Shown: piece after piece, positions 1 to 8,102 of the stretch
Layout: each line of letters starts with the position of its first letter
Position numbering within the stretch: the first letter of the stretch is position 1
Assembly (NCBI RefSeq): GCF_920984665.1
Contig: NZ_CAKLBP010000011.1
Span: 1 to 64,000 of the forward strand
Reading direction: 5' to 3'
DNA from: Pedobacter sp. Leaf170
GTDB lineage: Bacteria; Bacteroidota; Bacteroidia; Sphingobacteriales; Sphingobacteriaceae
Length of the DNA: 64,000 nucleotides
Made by a program: the position numbers and the translations under genes
The notes under the pieces: generated by a model
What the model saw: the letters and a program-made list of their open reading frames with translations, nothing else
Told to the model about the DNA's origin: nothing
Database searches by the model: none

Positions 1-126
1 TTAGGTGGTTGGAAAGGTTATTCATCACAGAGGAAGCCTGGTGCAACAACCCTAATACTCGGTCTCCAAAAATTCTATAATATCTATTTAGGATTCGAAA
101 TCCAAAAAGATGTGGGTACACGGTAG
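1..126 (+). CDS. IS4-type transposase, C-terminal end only
   Basis: The first 41 codons in frame 1 run open from the window edge to a TAG at 124-126. They read LGGWKGYSSQRKPGATTLIL and onward, ending KDVGTR. The LGG-(W)KGY-SQR-PG-T-L-GL pattern is the usual C-terminal tail of IS4-family DDE transposases in Bacteroidota. The catalytic residues would lie outside the window, so intactness cannot be judged. The identification is by motif memory only. Confidence 0.6.
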   Translation, partial: LGGWKGYSSQRKPGATTLILGLQKFYNIYLGFEIQKDVGTR

Positions 127-273
127 GTAGTAGCGGGCATCCCGACCCTTCATCGGGATAAAGCGGATAATGGGACTGATGAAGCCAAGAATTACTGCGC
201 ATTCATTTCCAAAAACCTTATTGATATTTAAAACCATTGCTTCATCCTAACGTTTTAATAGAAATTAAAAGTT

Positions 274-513
274 ATGGAAAGTCACAAAGAAAATAATGCT
301 GAAAAATCAAATTTGCCTGATAACTTAGTCCCAAAACATCATAGCAACGCAGATAGCGACAAAAACAAGGTTAAATCTGAGGCTGGAAATTTGGCAAAGG
401 ATTTTGGTAAAGGCGATTTCGGTTCGGAAGAAGCAAGGCAAGATGAAGAAAAAGGCAATAAAGGTGAAGCTGGAAATATGCCCAATACCGTAAATGAAAA
501 AAGTCCCGAATAA
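274..513 (+). CDS. Small hydrophilic protein of unknown function
   Basis: This is a 79-aa protein made almost wholly of Lys, Glu, Asp, Asn, Ser and Gly, with no hydrophobic segment and no cysteine. It contains two similar stretches, KSEAGNLAKDFGKGDFG and KGEAGNMPNTV, and looks intrinsically disordered. I do not recognise the family. The composition resembles small stress-type hydrophilic proteins, which is inference only. Its TAA stop lies in the loop of a strong terminator hairpin, which supports it as a real transcribed gene. It converges on the SulP gene. Confidence 0.55.
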   Translation: MESHKENNAEKSNLPDNLVPKHHSNADSDKNKVKSEAGNLAKDFGKGDFGSEEARQDEEKGNKGEAGNMPNTVNEKSPE

Positions 514-526
514 TACCGGGACTTTT
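499..526. terminator. Bidirectional terminator between the 79-aa gene and the SulP gene
   Basis: A perfect 10-bp stem, AAAAGTCCCG at 499-508 and CGGGACTTTT at 517-526, has an 8-nt loop containing the stop codon of the upstream gene. A T run follows on the + strand and the A run before the stem serves the - strand, so it can end both convergent transcripts. Confidence 0.8.
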
Positions 527-536
527 CTTTACTAAA

Positions 537-2141
537 TTACTTATTTATATCATCGATAATATTGTTAGATAATTTGGGAACGGTATAATGTTTCTGAACG
601 TTTTCAAGCGTAACAATTATGCCTTTTGTATAAGCATTATGCTTATAGTTAAAAATGGTTTCCAATACATCGGGATCTATGTAGCGGGCATTTGTACCAT
701 CAATAATTACATTCGTTTCTTTCGGGATATTGTTTAAAACTACCTGTATGGCTGCTTTATTTAAAAATGAAACTTCTTCTGCAAGTTTTATTCTGATATT
801 CTTCTTATCGCCCTCTTTCGTAATTCTGTAGAAAAAGGGATTACGCATATTTGTACGTAACAAATAAAATATAGATACCAACATACCAATGGCAACACCT
901 TTTAATAAATCGGTAAATAATACTGCTAAAACAGTTACTACAAATGGAATAAATTGGTCCCAACCTTTGTGGTACATGTGTTTAAACAAACTAATCCTGG
1001 TTAATTTATAGCCCGTAACCAATAATATTGCCGCCAGGCAAGATAAAGGGATCATATTTATAACCTGCGGAATAAACAGCAAGGATAGCAATAACCAGCC
1101 ACCATGAAATATGGCCGACATTTTTGTTCTGCCGCCGGCATTAACATTTGCCGAGCTTCTTACAATAACGGATGTCATTGGTAAACCACCTACCATACCG
1201 CTTGTAATATTACCAATACCTTGAGCAATTAATTCTCTGTTTGTTGGAGTTACCCGCTTAATCGGGTCAATTTTATCTACTGCCTCTATACTTAAAAGGG
1301 TTTCTAAGCTGGCAACAACTGCAATGGTTGCAGCAACAATATATACATTTTTGTTTGCCAATTGAGAAAAATCAGGCATAGTAAAAAGACCAAGAAACTC
1401 ATCAAAACCACTAAAAGTTGGAATTTTAACCATTTGATCGGCCCTTAATGGCGTGTTTGTGTTTGCAAAAATTATTGTCCCTACAATGCCAATAATTACC
1501 ACAATTAATGGTGCCGGAACAATTGCCAGCTGCTTGAATTTTGGCCAGACTATTAAAATGGCGATTGATAAACCACTTATTACCACAGCAGCCAGACTAA
1601 AATGCCCTAGCGCAGCTGTTATGGCCGAGAAGGTGTTCTCATGATCTTGCTGAAAAAAGCCTTCATCTCCGCTAAAATCTGTATCTACACCTAAAGCGTG
1701 AGGTAATTGTTTAAGAATTAAAATTAAACCAATAGCCGCTAGCATACCTTCTATTACACTTGAAGGGAAATAATTACCAATAGTGCCAGCCTTAATTATG
1801 CCCAATATAAGTTGGAAAACGCCTGCAAGCACAACAGCTAACAAAAAAGTTGGGTAAGCGCCTAATGATGTTATGGCGCCTAAAACAATAACGGTTAAAC
1901 CAGCTGCTGGTCCGCTTACGCTAAGCTGCGAACCGCTACAGGATGCAACTACAATGCCGCCAATTATACCGGTAATTAGGCCGGCAAATAATGGCGCACC
2001 AGAGGCAAGTGCAATACCTAAACACAGCGGCAAAGCCACCAAAAAAACTACTATACTTGATGGAAGGTCTTTTTTTAAATTCTTTGCAAGAAAATATTTC
2101 CTGATGTCCGTACCTGAAAAGGCCGGGTTAAACTTTTGCAT
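537..2141 (-). CDS. SulP-family inorganic anion transporter
   Basis: This 534-aa membrane protein belongs to the SulP/SLC26 family, which moves sulfate, bicarbonate or other small anions across the inner membrane with H+ or Na+. The N-terminal KKDLPSSIVVFLVALPLCLG stretch, the GPAAGLTVIV segment and about 10-12 hydrophobic helices to about residue 430 fit the family. The last 100 residues are soluble and end in a STAS-like fold (TNVIIDGTNARYIDPDVLE). Bacteroidota versions often sit near carbonic anhydrase, suggesting bicarbonate, but no such gene is adjacent here, so the substrate is unknown. The ATG start is followed directly by a typical MQKFNP N-terminus. Confidence 0.88.
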   Translation of the reverse strand: MQKFNPAFSGTDIRKYFLAKNLKKDLPSSIVVFLVALPLCLGIALASGAPLFAGLITGIIGGIVVASCSGSQLSVSGPAAGLTVIVLGAITSLGAYPTFLLAVVLAGVFQLILGIIKAGTIGNYFPSSVIEGMLAAIGLILILKQLPHALGVDTDFSGDEGFFQQDHENTFSAITAALGHFSLAAVVISGLSIAILIVWPKFKQLAIVPAPLIVVIIGIVGTIIFANTNTPLRADQMVKIPTFSGFDEFLGLFTMPDFSQLANKNVYIVAATIAVVASLETLLSIEAVDKIDPIKRVTPTNRELIAQGIGNITSGMVGGLPMTSVIVRSSANVNAGGRTKMSAIFHGGWLLLSLLFIPQVINMIPLSCLAAILLVTGYKLTRISLFKHMYHKGWDQFIPFVVTVLAVLFTDLLKGVAIGMLVSIFYLLRTNMRNPFFYRITKEGDKKNIRIKLAEEVSFLNKAAIQVVLNNIPKETNVIIDGTNARYIDPDVLETIFNYKHNAYTKGIIVTLENVQKHYTVPKLSNNIIDDINK

Positions 2142-2268
2142 AACAATATAATTATCTAATAAATTTTAACGATTAAATCGTGGTGGGTAATTCAAACACA
2201 TCACTACAAAATATAGCTTCTAATGCGTTGCCAAAGCAATGGTTCAAATAAATTACCCTAAAAATATA

Positions 2269-2613
2269 TTAGATAAAATTGGGAGGAGGCGTTGGTACCG
2301 TTGGATGAAAGGGTTCTACATAACGTTTATAATGCTCTATAAAACTGCTTTTTAAAAAGAAATGACTCGAAGAGAATTCGTAAGATAAGATTGGGTGATT
2401 TAGCTCAACCAGTTTAAAGTCGGTAAATTTGGCGGTTTCTTTAGAGGTATCTTTCCCGCCGGCATGCTCTAACTCTATCTGCATGATTACGGCTTTCATA
2501 ATTTCACGATCGATACACGTATAAAATACCGGCGCACCAGAAATCCCCATCTTCGCTATGAAGATGAGCATAAAAGTTGCGACAATAATATATTTATACT
2601 TCCTTAAAAACAT
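2269..2613 (-). CDS. Membrane-anchored protein of unknown function
   Basis: This is a 114-aa protein. Residues 1-25 (MFLRKYKYIIVATFMLIFIA) form an uncleaved signal anchor or signal peptide; the remainder is soluble, with two Cys-free hydrophobic patches and a proline-rich tail (HPTVPTPPPNFI). I do not recognise a family. It lies upstream of and co-directional with the SulP gene, with a 127-bp gap, so it may share its transcript. The strong N-terminal membrane segment supports it as a gene. Confidence 0.55.
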   Translation of the reverse strand: MFLRKYKYIIVATFMLIFIAKMGISGAPVFYTCIDREIMKAVIMQIELEHAGGKDTSKETAKFTDFKLVELNHPILSYEFSSSHFFLKSSFIEHYKRYVEPFHPTVPTPPPNFI

Positions 2614-2909
2614 TCGATTATTTTCTAATCTTATTTTAATCTCGTTGCTTGCAAAAGTAATCGGATAAATGACTTTTCACTACACAGAGGTGTAAAAAAA
2701 ATGCTTTGCAGACCAAAAATAAGGTCAACAAGCATACAATCAATTAATTACCATTTAATTAAATATACAAATAATGGAAGAAAAATATAGCATTGTTTTT
2801 AATTTCAATTTAATATGCAAATCAAATTGCATTGATTGGCTAATTAACCAGCCGCCGAAACTTGTTTTCCCGATAGTAATTTTTAATTTTAAAATCTATT
2901 GAACCGAAT

Positions 2910-4451
2910 ATGGATAAGAAAATTGCTTTACTTCAGGAAAAGATAAACAAAGCCAACCTTGGCGGCGGACAAGAGAGAATTGATGCGCAACATAAAAAAG
3001 GTAAGTTAACTGCCCGAGAGCGTATTCATTTTTTAATGGATGAAGGTAGTTTTGAAGAAATCGGGATGATGGTAACCCACCGCAGCACGGATTTTGGTAT
3101 GGAGAGAGAGAAATACCTTGGCGATGGCGTTATAACAGGTTACGGAACAATTAACGGCCGTTTAACTTATGTTTTTTCTCAGGATTTTACAGTTTTTGGT
3201 GGCTCACTATCAGAAACACATGCCGAAAAAATTTGCAAATTAATGGATATGGCCATGAAAAATGGTGCGCCATTAATTGGTCTAAATGATAGTGGTGGTG
3301 CACGTATTCAGGAAGGGGTAGTTTCTTTAGGTGGTTATGCCGATATTTTCTACAAAAACGTTCAGGCTTCTGGGGTAATTCCGCAATTATCTGCAATTAT
3401 GGGCCCTTGCGCTGGTGGCGCTGTTTATTCGCCTGCGATTACCGATTTTATTTTAATGGTAGAGCAAACTTCTTACATGTTTGTAACCGGGCCAAATGTA
3501 GTTAAAACCGTAACACATGAAGTAGTTACTTCAGAAGAATTAGGTGGTGCAAATACACATGCCACGAATTCTGGCGTTACGCATTTTGCTTGCGCAAATG
3601 AAATCGAGGCCATAAATCACGTAAAGAAATTGCTGTCGTTCATGCCTCAAAATTGCGAGGAAATTCCAGAGAATTTGCCTTACGAATCAGAAGACGAAAG
3701 CAGACCAGCATTAAATACATTTATGCCTCAAAATGCTACTCAACCTTATGATATTAGAGAAATTATTTCTTCTGTTGCAGATGCAGACACTTTTTTAGAA
3801 GTTCATAAAGATTTTGCCGAAAATATTGTGGTTGGCTTTGCCCGTTTGGCAGGAAGAAGTATTGGTATTGTGGCAAATCAGCCAGCTTATTTAGCTGGTG
3901 TTTTAGATAGTAATTCATCAACCAAAGCGGCTCGTTTTGTTCGCTTTTGCGATTGCTTTAATATTCCACTGTTAGTTTTTGAAGATGTTCCGGGTTTTCT
4001 TCCAGGTACAGATCAAGAGTGGAACGGAATCATCACCAATGGTGCAAAATTATTGTATGCTTTTAGCGAAGCTACTGTTCCACGCATTACGGTTATCACC
4101 AGAAAAGCCTATGGCGGCGCTTATGATGTAATGAATAGCAAACATATTGGTGCCGACATGAATTATGCCTGGCCAAGTGCCGAAATCGCGGTTATGGGTG
4201 CTAAAGGTGCAGCAGAAATTATATTTAAAAAGGAAATATCTTCAGCAGAAAATCCAGAAGAAAAGTGGCTGGAGAAGGAAAAATTGTACTCAGATATTTT
4301 TGCTAATCCTTACAGAGCAGCCGAAAGAGGGTTTATTGATGAGGTTATTGAACCTTCTCAAACCCGTATCAAGTTGATAAAAGCTTTTAAAATGCTGGAA
4401 AATAAAGTAGTAAATAATCCTAGAAAAAAACACGGAAATATACCTTTGTAA
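2910..4451 (+). CDS. Acyl-CoA carboxylase, carboxyltransferase (beta) subunit
   Basis: This 513-aa crotonase-fold carboxyltransferase is of the propionyl/methylcrotonyl-CoA carboxylase beta type. It transfers CO2 from carboxybiotin to an acyl-CoA, most often propionyl-CoA to methylmalonyl-CoA. The length is typical. [11 protein letters not shown] (126-136) and [12 protein letters not shown] (165-176) form the N-terminal acyl-CoA site and oxyanion-hole region; [20 protein letters not shown] lies in the biotin-binding C-terminal half. The biotin carboxylase and biotin carrier subunits are not beside it and must be encoded elsewhere. Propionyl-CoA is the likeliest substrate, by family frequency. 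Confidence 0.93.
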   Translation: MDKKIALLQEKINKANLGGGQERIDAQHKKGKLTARERIHFLMDEGSFEEIGMMVTHRSTDFGMEREKYLGDGVITGYGTINGRLTYVFSQDFTVFGGSLSETHAEKICKLMDMAMKNGAPLIGLNDSGGARIQEGVVSLGGYADIFYKNVQASGVIPQLSAIMGPCAGGAVYSPAITDFILMVEQTSYMFVTGPNVVKTVTHEVVTSEELGGANTHATNSGVTHFACANEIEAINHVKKLLSFMPQNCEEIPENLPYESEDESRPALNTFMPQNATQPYDIREIISSVADADTFLEVHKDFAENIVVGFARLAGRSIGIVANQPAYLAGVLDSNSSTKAARFVRFCDCFNIPLLVFEDVPGFLPGTDQEWNGIITNGAKLLYAFSEATVPRITVITRKAYGGAYDVMNSKHIGADMNYAWPSAEIAVMGAKGAAEIIFKKEISSAENPEEKWLEKEKLYSDIFANPYRAAERGFIDEVIEPSQTRIKLIKAFKMLENKVVNNPRKKHGNIPL

Positions 4452-4452
4452 G

Positions 4453-4672
4453 GATGGAAAATGTAAAGATGGAAGATGGGGAATGGAAGATGTAGAATGG
4501 ATGAGGGAAGATGGGTGATGAAGTTGTGGTTACTCACATTTTCCATTTCTCATTTTACATCGTACATCCCACACGCTACATTTTCCATTTCACATTTTAC
4601 ATCTTCCATTTCACATAATACATCGTCCATCCCACACGCTATATTTTCCAAATCTCATTTTACATCCTACAT
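4453..4672. repeat. Low-complexity, imperfect inverted repeat of GGAAGATG / CATTTTCCAT words
   Basis: The 229-bp gap between the carboxylase and MFS genes is built from repeats. The left part (4453-4520) is purine-rich, with variants of GGAAAATGTAAAGATGGAAG. The right part (4541-4672) is the complementary kind, repeating CATTTTCCATTTCACATTTT and ACATC(G/T)TCCAT. The block CCCACACGCTA(C/T)ATTTTCCA occurs twice, at about 4569 and 4632. The RNA could fold into a long imperfect hairpin. I see no gene in it. Confidence 0.8.
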
Positions 4673-4680
4673 AAAAACAC

Positions 4681-5838
4681 ATGTTAAAACGTATAGATAT
4701 TCTTCTGATGGCCTTTTGCACCGGCTTAATCGTTGCAAACATTTATTATTGCCAACCATTAGTTATTTTAATTGCAAAAGATTTTAATTTAACAGAAAGT
4801 TATGCCGGAAGAATTACCTATTTAACACAAATCGGCTATGCTTTGGGCTTATTTCTTTTGGTGCCCTTGGGCGATATGTTTGAGCGTAAAAAGCAGATTC
4901 TAGTTATCACCGGAATGGCAATTGTAGCCCTTTTATCGGCTGCCTTAGCTAAAAGTTTTTTCTTGCTCGAGGTAGCCAGTGTTTTTATTGGGGCTTGTTC
5001 TATTGTACCGCAATTGATTTTACCACTCGCTGCAAATTTAAGCACAGATGAAAACAGAGGTGCAAATATTGGAGCTATAATGAGCGGCTTGCTTGTTGGT
5101 ATTCTTGCATCAAGAGCGGTTAGCGGAAGCATTGGTTTTTGGCTTGGCTGGAGAGCCATGTATTACATTGCCGCAGCAATTTGTGCATTGCTCATCTTAC
5201 TAATGGCAAAACGATTTCCAAAAAGCATTCCATCATTTAAAGGAAATTACAAAGAGTTAATGGGCTCTATGTTTAGCTATATCAAACATCAGCCGGTTCT
5301 TCGAGAAACATCAATTATAAATTTTCTGGCTTTTGCCATAATAAGCGCATTTTGGACCACTATGGTCTTATTTCTTGCTAACCCACCTTTTAATTTTCAG
5401 ACTTTGCAAATCGGTTTATTCGGTATTGCGGGTGCGGCAGGTGCCTTGGCGGCTCCTTTGGTTGGCAAATTAAGCGATGGAAGTAATCCACGAAAAAACT
5501 TAATGATTGGTTTCATTTTGCAAATTGTGAGCATTGCATTATTTTACTTCACCAAGAGTCATTTATATTTATTCGTGATTGGCATTGTTTTAATAGATAT
5601 TGGTCAGCAGGCTATACATGTAACCAACCAAACCAGAATTTACACGTTAATTCCCGAAGCCAGAAACAGGCTGAATACGATTTTTATGTCGGTGAGTTTT
5701 ATTGGTGCAAGTTGTGGTTCAGCTTTAGGCTTGTACCTATGGGATAAAGGTGGATGGAATTTATTTTGCTATGGTATGGCTGCAATCATTTTACTAAATA
5801 TTTTAATTTATAAATACTACGGTAAAAAGAAATATTAA
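4681..5838 (+). CDS. MFS transporter
   Basis: This 385-aa major facilitator protein has about 12 hydrophobic helices. The loop 2-3 motif appears as VPLGDMFERKKQILV, the usual MFS motif A (G-D-x-x-x-R-K). Early residues NIYYCQPLVILIAKDF are characteristic of a Bacteroidota/proteobacterial drug-efflux subgroup often annotated as MFS transporter without known substrate. The GNAT gene starts 1 base after its stop, so the two are probably one transcript. Function is probably efflux of a small molecule; the substrate cannot be read from sequence. Confidence 0.88.
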   Translation: MLKRIDILLMAFCTGLIVANIYYCQPLVILIAKDFNLTESYAGRITYLTQIGYALGLFLLVPLGDMFERKKQILVITGMAIVALLSAALAKSFFLLEVASVFIGACSIVPQLILPLAANLSTDENRGANIGAIMSGLLVGILASRAVSGSIGFWLGWRAMYYIAAAICALLILLMAKRFPKSIPSFKGNYKELMGSMFSYIKHQPVLRETSIINFLAFAIISAFWTTMVLFLANPPFNFQTLQIGLFGIAGAAGALAAPLVGKLSDGSNPRKNLMIGFILQIVSIALFYFTKSHLYLFVIGIVLIDIGQQAIHVTNQTRIYTLIPEARNRLNTIFMSVSFIGASCGSALGLYLWDKGGWNLFCYGMAAIILLNILIYKYYGKKKY

Positions 5839-5839
5839 A

Positions 5840-6256
5840 TTGGAAACACTAATTCAGGTAGAACAAATCTTCCCTTCATTAACCTGGCGGATAAGACATG
5901 AAAGCATGTATCCGGATGCTCCATTTGATTTAGTAAAACTGAAAGACGATTTCGATGGTTTGCATTTTGGATTATACGCAGAACATAAGCTAACTGGTGT
6001 AGTTTCTCTATTTAATGAAAGTGATGTTTACCAATTTCGCAAGCTCGCCATACTTCCTGATGCACAAAAACGTGGATACGGCACAATTTTATTAAACTAT
6101 TTGATAGATTTTTGTAAAATTCAAAATGCTTCGAAGCTTTGGTGTAATGCTCGTGTAAACGCTACCGAATTTTATTCTAAATTTGGATTCCTTGAAACCA
6201 ATAATCGATTTTCTAAAAATGGAAATGATTACGTTATCATGGAAATGAATTTTTAG
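5840..6256 (+). CDS. GNAT-family N-acetyltransferase
   Basis: This 138-aa acetyltransferase shows the GNAT acetyl-CoA motif A as FRKLAILPDAQKRGYGTILL, with the R/Q-x-x-G-x-G/A loop QKRGYG. Near the C-terminus, ATEFYSKFGFLETNNRF matches the usual Y-x-K-x-GF motif B. It starts with TTG at 5840, one base beyond the MFS stop; a downstream ATG at about 5908 would cut off beta-strand 1, so TTG is preferred. Coupling with an exporter suggests they may act on the same small molecule, which is inference. Confidence 0.85.
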   Translation: METLIQVEQIFPSLTWRIRHESMYPDAPFDLVKLKDDFDGLHFGLYAEHKLTGVVSLFNESDVYQFRKLAILPDAQKRGYGTILLNYLIDFCKIQNASKLWCNARVNATEFYSKFGFLETNNRFSKNGNDYVIMEMNF

Positions 6257-6366
6257 ATAGTAGATTTACTATTTTAAAAATTAGATTAAAATAAATAAAA
6301 ATTAGGCTTAGGAATTAGTTTGGTGCATGCTAACCTAAAATCGTAAATCTAAAATCATAAATAAAT

Positions 6367-7482
6367 ATGGCTAAGAAAAAAGAAGACGACAAAAAAAAGC
6401 ACGTAACTGTAGTGACCAAAAAATCACTTCAGTTTTTAGAAGCGTATATTAATAACCCTGCACCTACTGGTTACGAGTGGGAGGGACAAAAATTATGGTT
6501 AGATTACTTAAAACCATATATAGATGAGCATTTCATCGATAATTACGGAACTGCAGTTGGTGTTATTAATCCGAAGGCAAATTATAAAGTTGTTATTGAA
6601 GCGCATGCAGATGAAATTTCATGGTATGTAAATTATATTACCAATGATGGTTTAATTTATGTAATTCGCAACGGTGGTTCAGACCATCAGATTGCACCTT
6701 CAAAACGCGTAAACATCCACACAGAAAAAGGATTGGTAAAAGCAGTTTTTGGCTGGCCTGCAATTCATACTCGCCATGGCGAAAAAGAACAAGCTCCAGA
6801 GCTTAAAAACATTTTCCTGGATTGTGGTTGTACCTCTAAAGAAGAAGTAGAGAAATTAGGCATCCATGTGGGTTGCGTAATTACTTATGAAGATGAGTTT
6901 ATGATTTTAAACGACCGTTATTATGTTGGTCGGGCTTTAGATAACCGTGTTGGTGGTTTTATGATTGCCGAAGTTGCAAGGTTGTTAAAAGAAAACAAGA
7001 AAAAACTTCCGTTCGGTTTGTATATAGTAAATTCTGTACAAGAAGAAATTGGTTTACGCGGTGCCGAAATGATTGCCCAACGCATTAAACCAAATGTTGC
7101 TATTGTAACTGATGTTACACATGATACAACCACACCAATGATTAACAAAAATACGCAAGGCGATTTATCATCTGGTAAAGGTCCGGTAGTTTCTTATGCA
7201 CCAGCCGTTCAAACCAACTTAAATAAGTTGCTAATTAAAACTGCAGAGAAAAACGAAATTCCGTTTCAACGCCAGGCTTCATCACGCTCAACAGGAACCG
7301 ATACCGATGCTTTTGCATATTCAAATGGCGGTGTTCCTTCGGCTTTAATTTCTTTGCCTTTACGTTACATGCACACTACTGTAGAAATGGTTCACAAAGA
7401 AGATGTTGATAACGTTATCAGTTTAATTTACGAAAGCTTATTAAACATTAAAGACGGTCAGGATTTTAGGGAATTTAAATAG
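6367..7482 (+). CDS. M42-family metallo-aminopeptidase
   Basis: This 371-aa cytosolic zinc or cobalt aminopeptidase is of the M42 (FrvX/DAP, tetrahedral) family. The metal ligands can be read in order: His80 (EAHADEI), Asp192 (GRALDNRVGG), the Glu226-Glu227 base/ligand pair (VQEEIGLRGA), Asp249 (VTDVTHD) and His336 (PLRYMHTTVE). Length and spacing are normal. A lysine-rich N-terminal extension (MAKKKEDDKKKH) precedes the domain. It stands alone and ends in a strong terminator. Confidence 0.92.
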   Translation: MAKKKEDDKKKHVTVVTKKSLQFLEAYINNPAPTGYEWEGQKLWLDYLKPYIDEHFIDNYGTAVGVINPKANYKVVIEAHADEISWYVNYITNDGLIYVIRNGGSDHQIAPSKRVNIHTEKGLVKAVFGWPAIHTRHGEKEQAPELKNIFLDCGCTSKEEVEKLGIHVGCVITYEDEFMILNDRYYVGRALDNRVGGFMIAEVARLLKENKKKLPFGLYIVNSVQEEIGLRGAEMIAQRIKPNVAIVTDVTHDTTTPMINKNTQGDLSSGKGPVVSYAPAVQTNLNKLLIKTAEKNEIPFQRQASSRSTGTDTDAFAYSNGGVPSALISLPLRYMHTTVEMVHKEDVDNVISLIYESLLNIKDGQDFREFK

Positions 7483-7509
7483 ATTTTTCCCATATTCTAT
7501 TTTTATAAG

Positions 7510-7540
7510 GGCTTGAAGTTAATTCTTCAAGCCTTTTTTT
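7510..7540 (+). terminator. Rho-independent terminator after the M42 peptidase
   Basis: A perfect 9-bp stem, GGCTTGAAG (7510-7518) and CTTCAAGCC (7525-7533), with a 6-nt loop is followed at once by seven T residues, 28 bp after the stop codon. Confidence 0.9.
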
Positions 7541-7579
7541 ATAACTTATTTTACCAAACAAATAAATTTTTAAAAGATT

Positions 7580-7996
7580 ATGGCTCAAAATAAAACAACA
7601 GAAAACGATGATAGTGTAACAGCGTTTCTTAACAAAGTTGAAGATGAAAATAAACGCAATGATGCTTTCGAATTGGTAAAAATATTTGAAGAATTATCAT
7701 CCTTTAAAGCAAAAATGTGGGGCACCGCAATAATTGGCTTTGGTAATTATCATTATAAATATGAAAGTGGCAGAGAAGGCGATGCGCCTATTGTAGCTTT
7801 CTCACCAAGAAAAGATGCATTTGCGCTATACCTTTCATCAGAATTTCCAGCCCGTGAAGAATTATTATCTCAATTTGGTAAACACAAAACCGGCAAAGCT
7901 TGCATTTACGTTAAAAAACTGAGCGATGTTAATATAGACATTTTAAAAAAGATGATTTCAAATTCACTAATAGAGGATGGAGATAGACGCTGCTAA
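7580..7996 (+). CDS. DUF1801 (YdhG-like) domain protein
   Basis: This 138-aa protein has the DUF1801/YdhG core: KMWGTAIIGFGNYHYKYESG, then PIVAFSPRKDAFALYLS, and ACIYVKKLSDVNIDILKKMI at the end. These small alpha/beta proteins are common and of unknown biochemical role; some are proposed to bind iron or small ligands. It is flanked by a terminator upstream and 106 bp before the S9 peptidase, so it is probably monocistronic. Confidence 0.82.
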   Translation: MAQNKTTENDDSVTAFLNKVEDENKRNDAFELVKIFEELSSFKAKMWGTAIIGFGNYHYKYESGREGDAPIVAFSPRKDAFALYLSSEFPAREELLSQFGKHKTGKACIYVKKLSDVNIDILKKMISNSLIEDGDRRC

Positions 7997-8102
7997 AGCA
8001 ATATAACTATTTAACACTTGTAAATTAGCGGTTACGCATCAATAGCTTATTTTTTTAATTTGCATATTTGGTTTTCAATCGGAAAACTAACTAACCCTAA
8101 TT

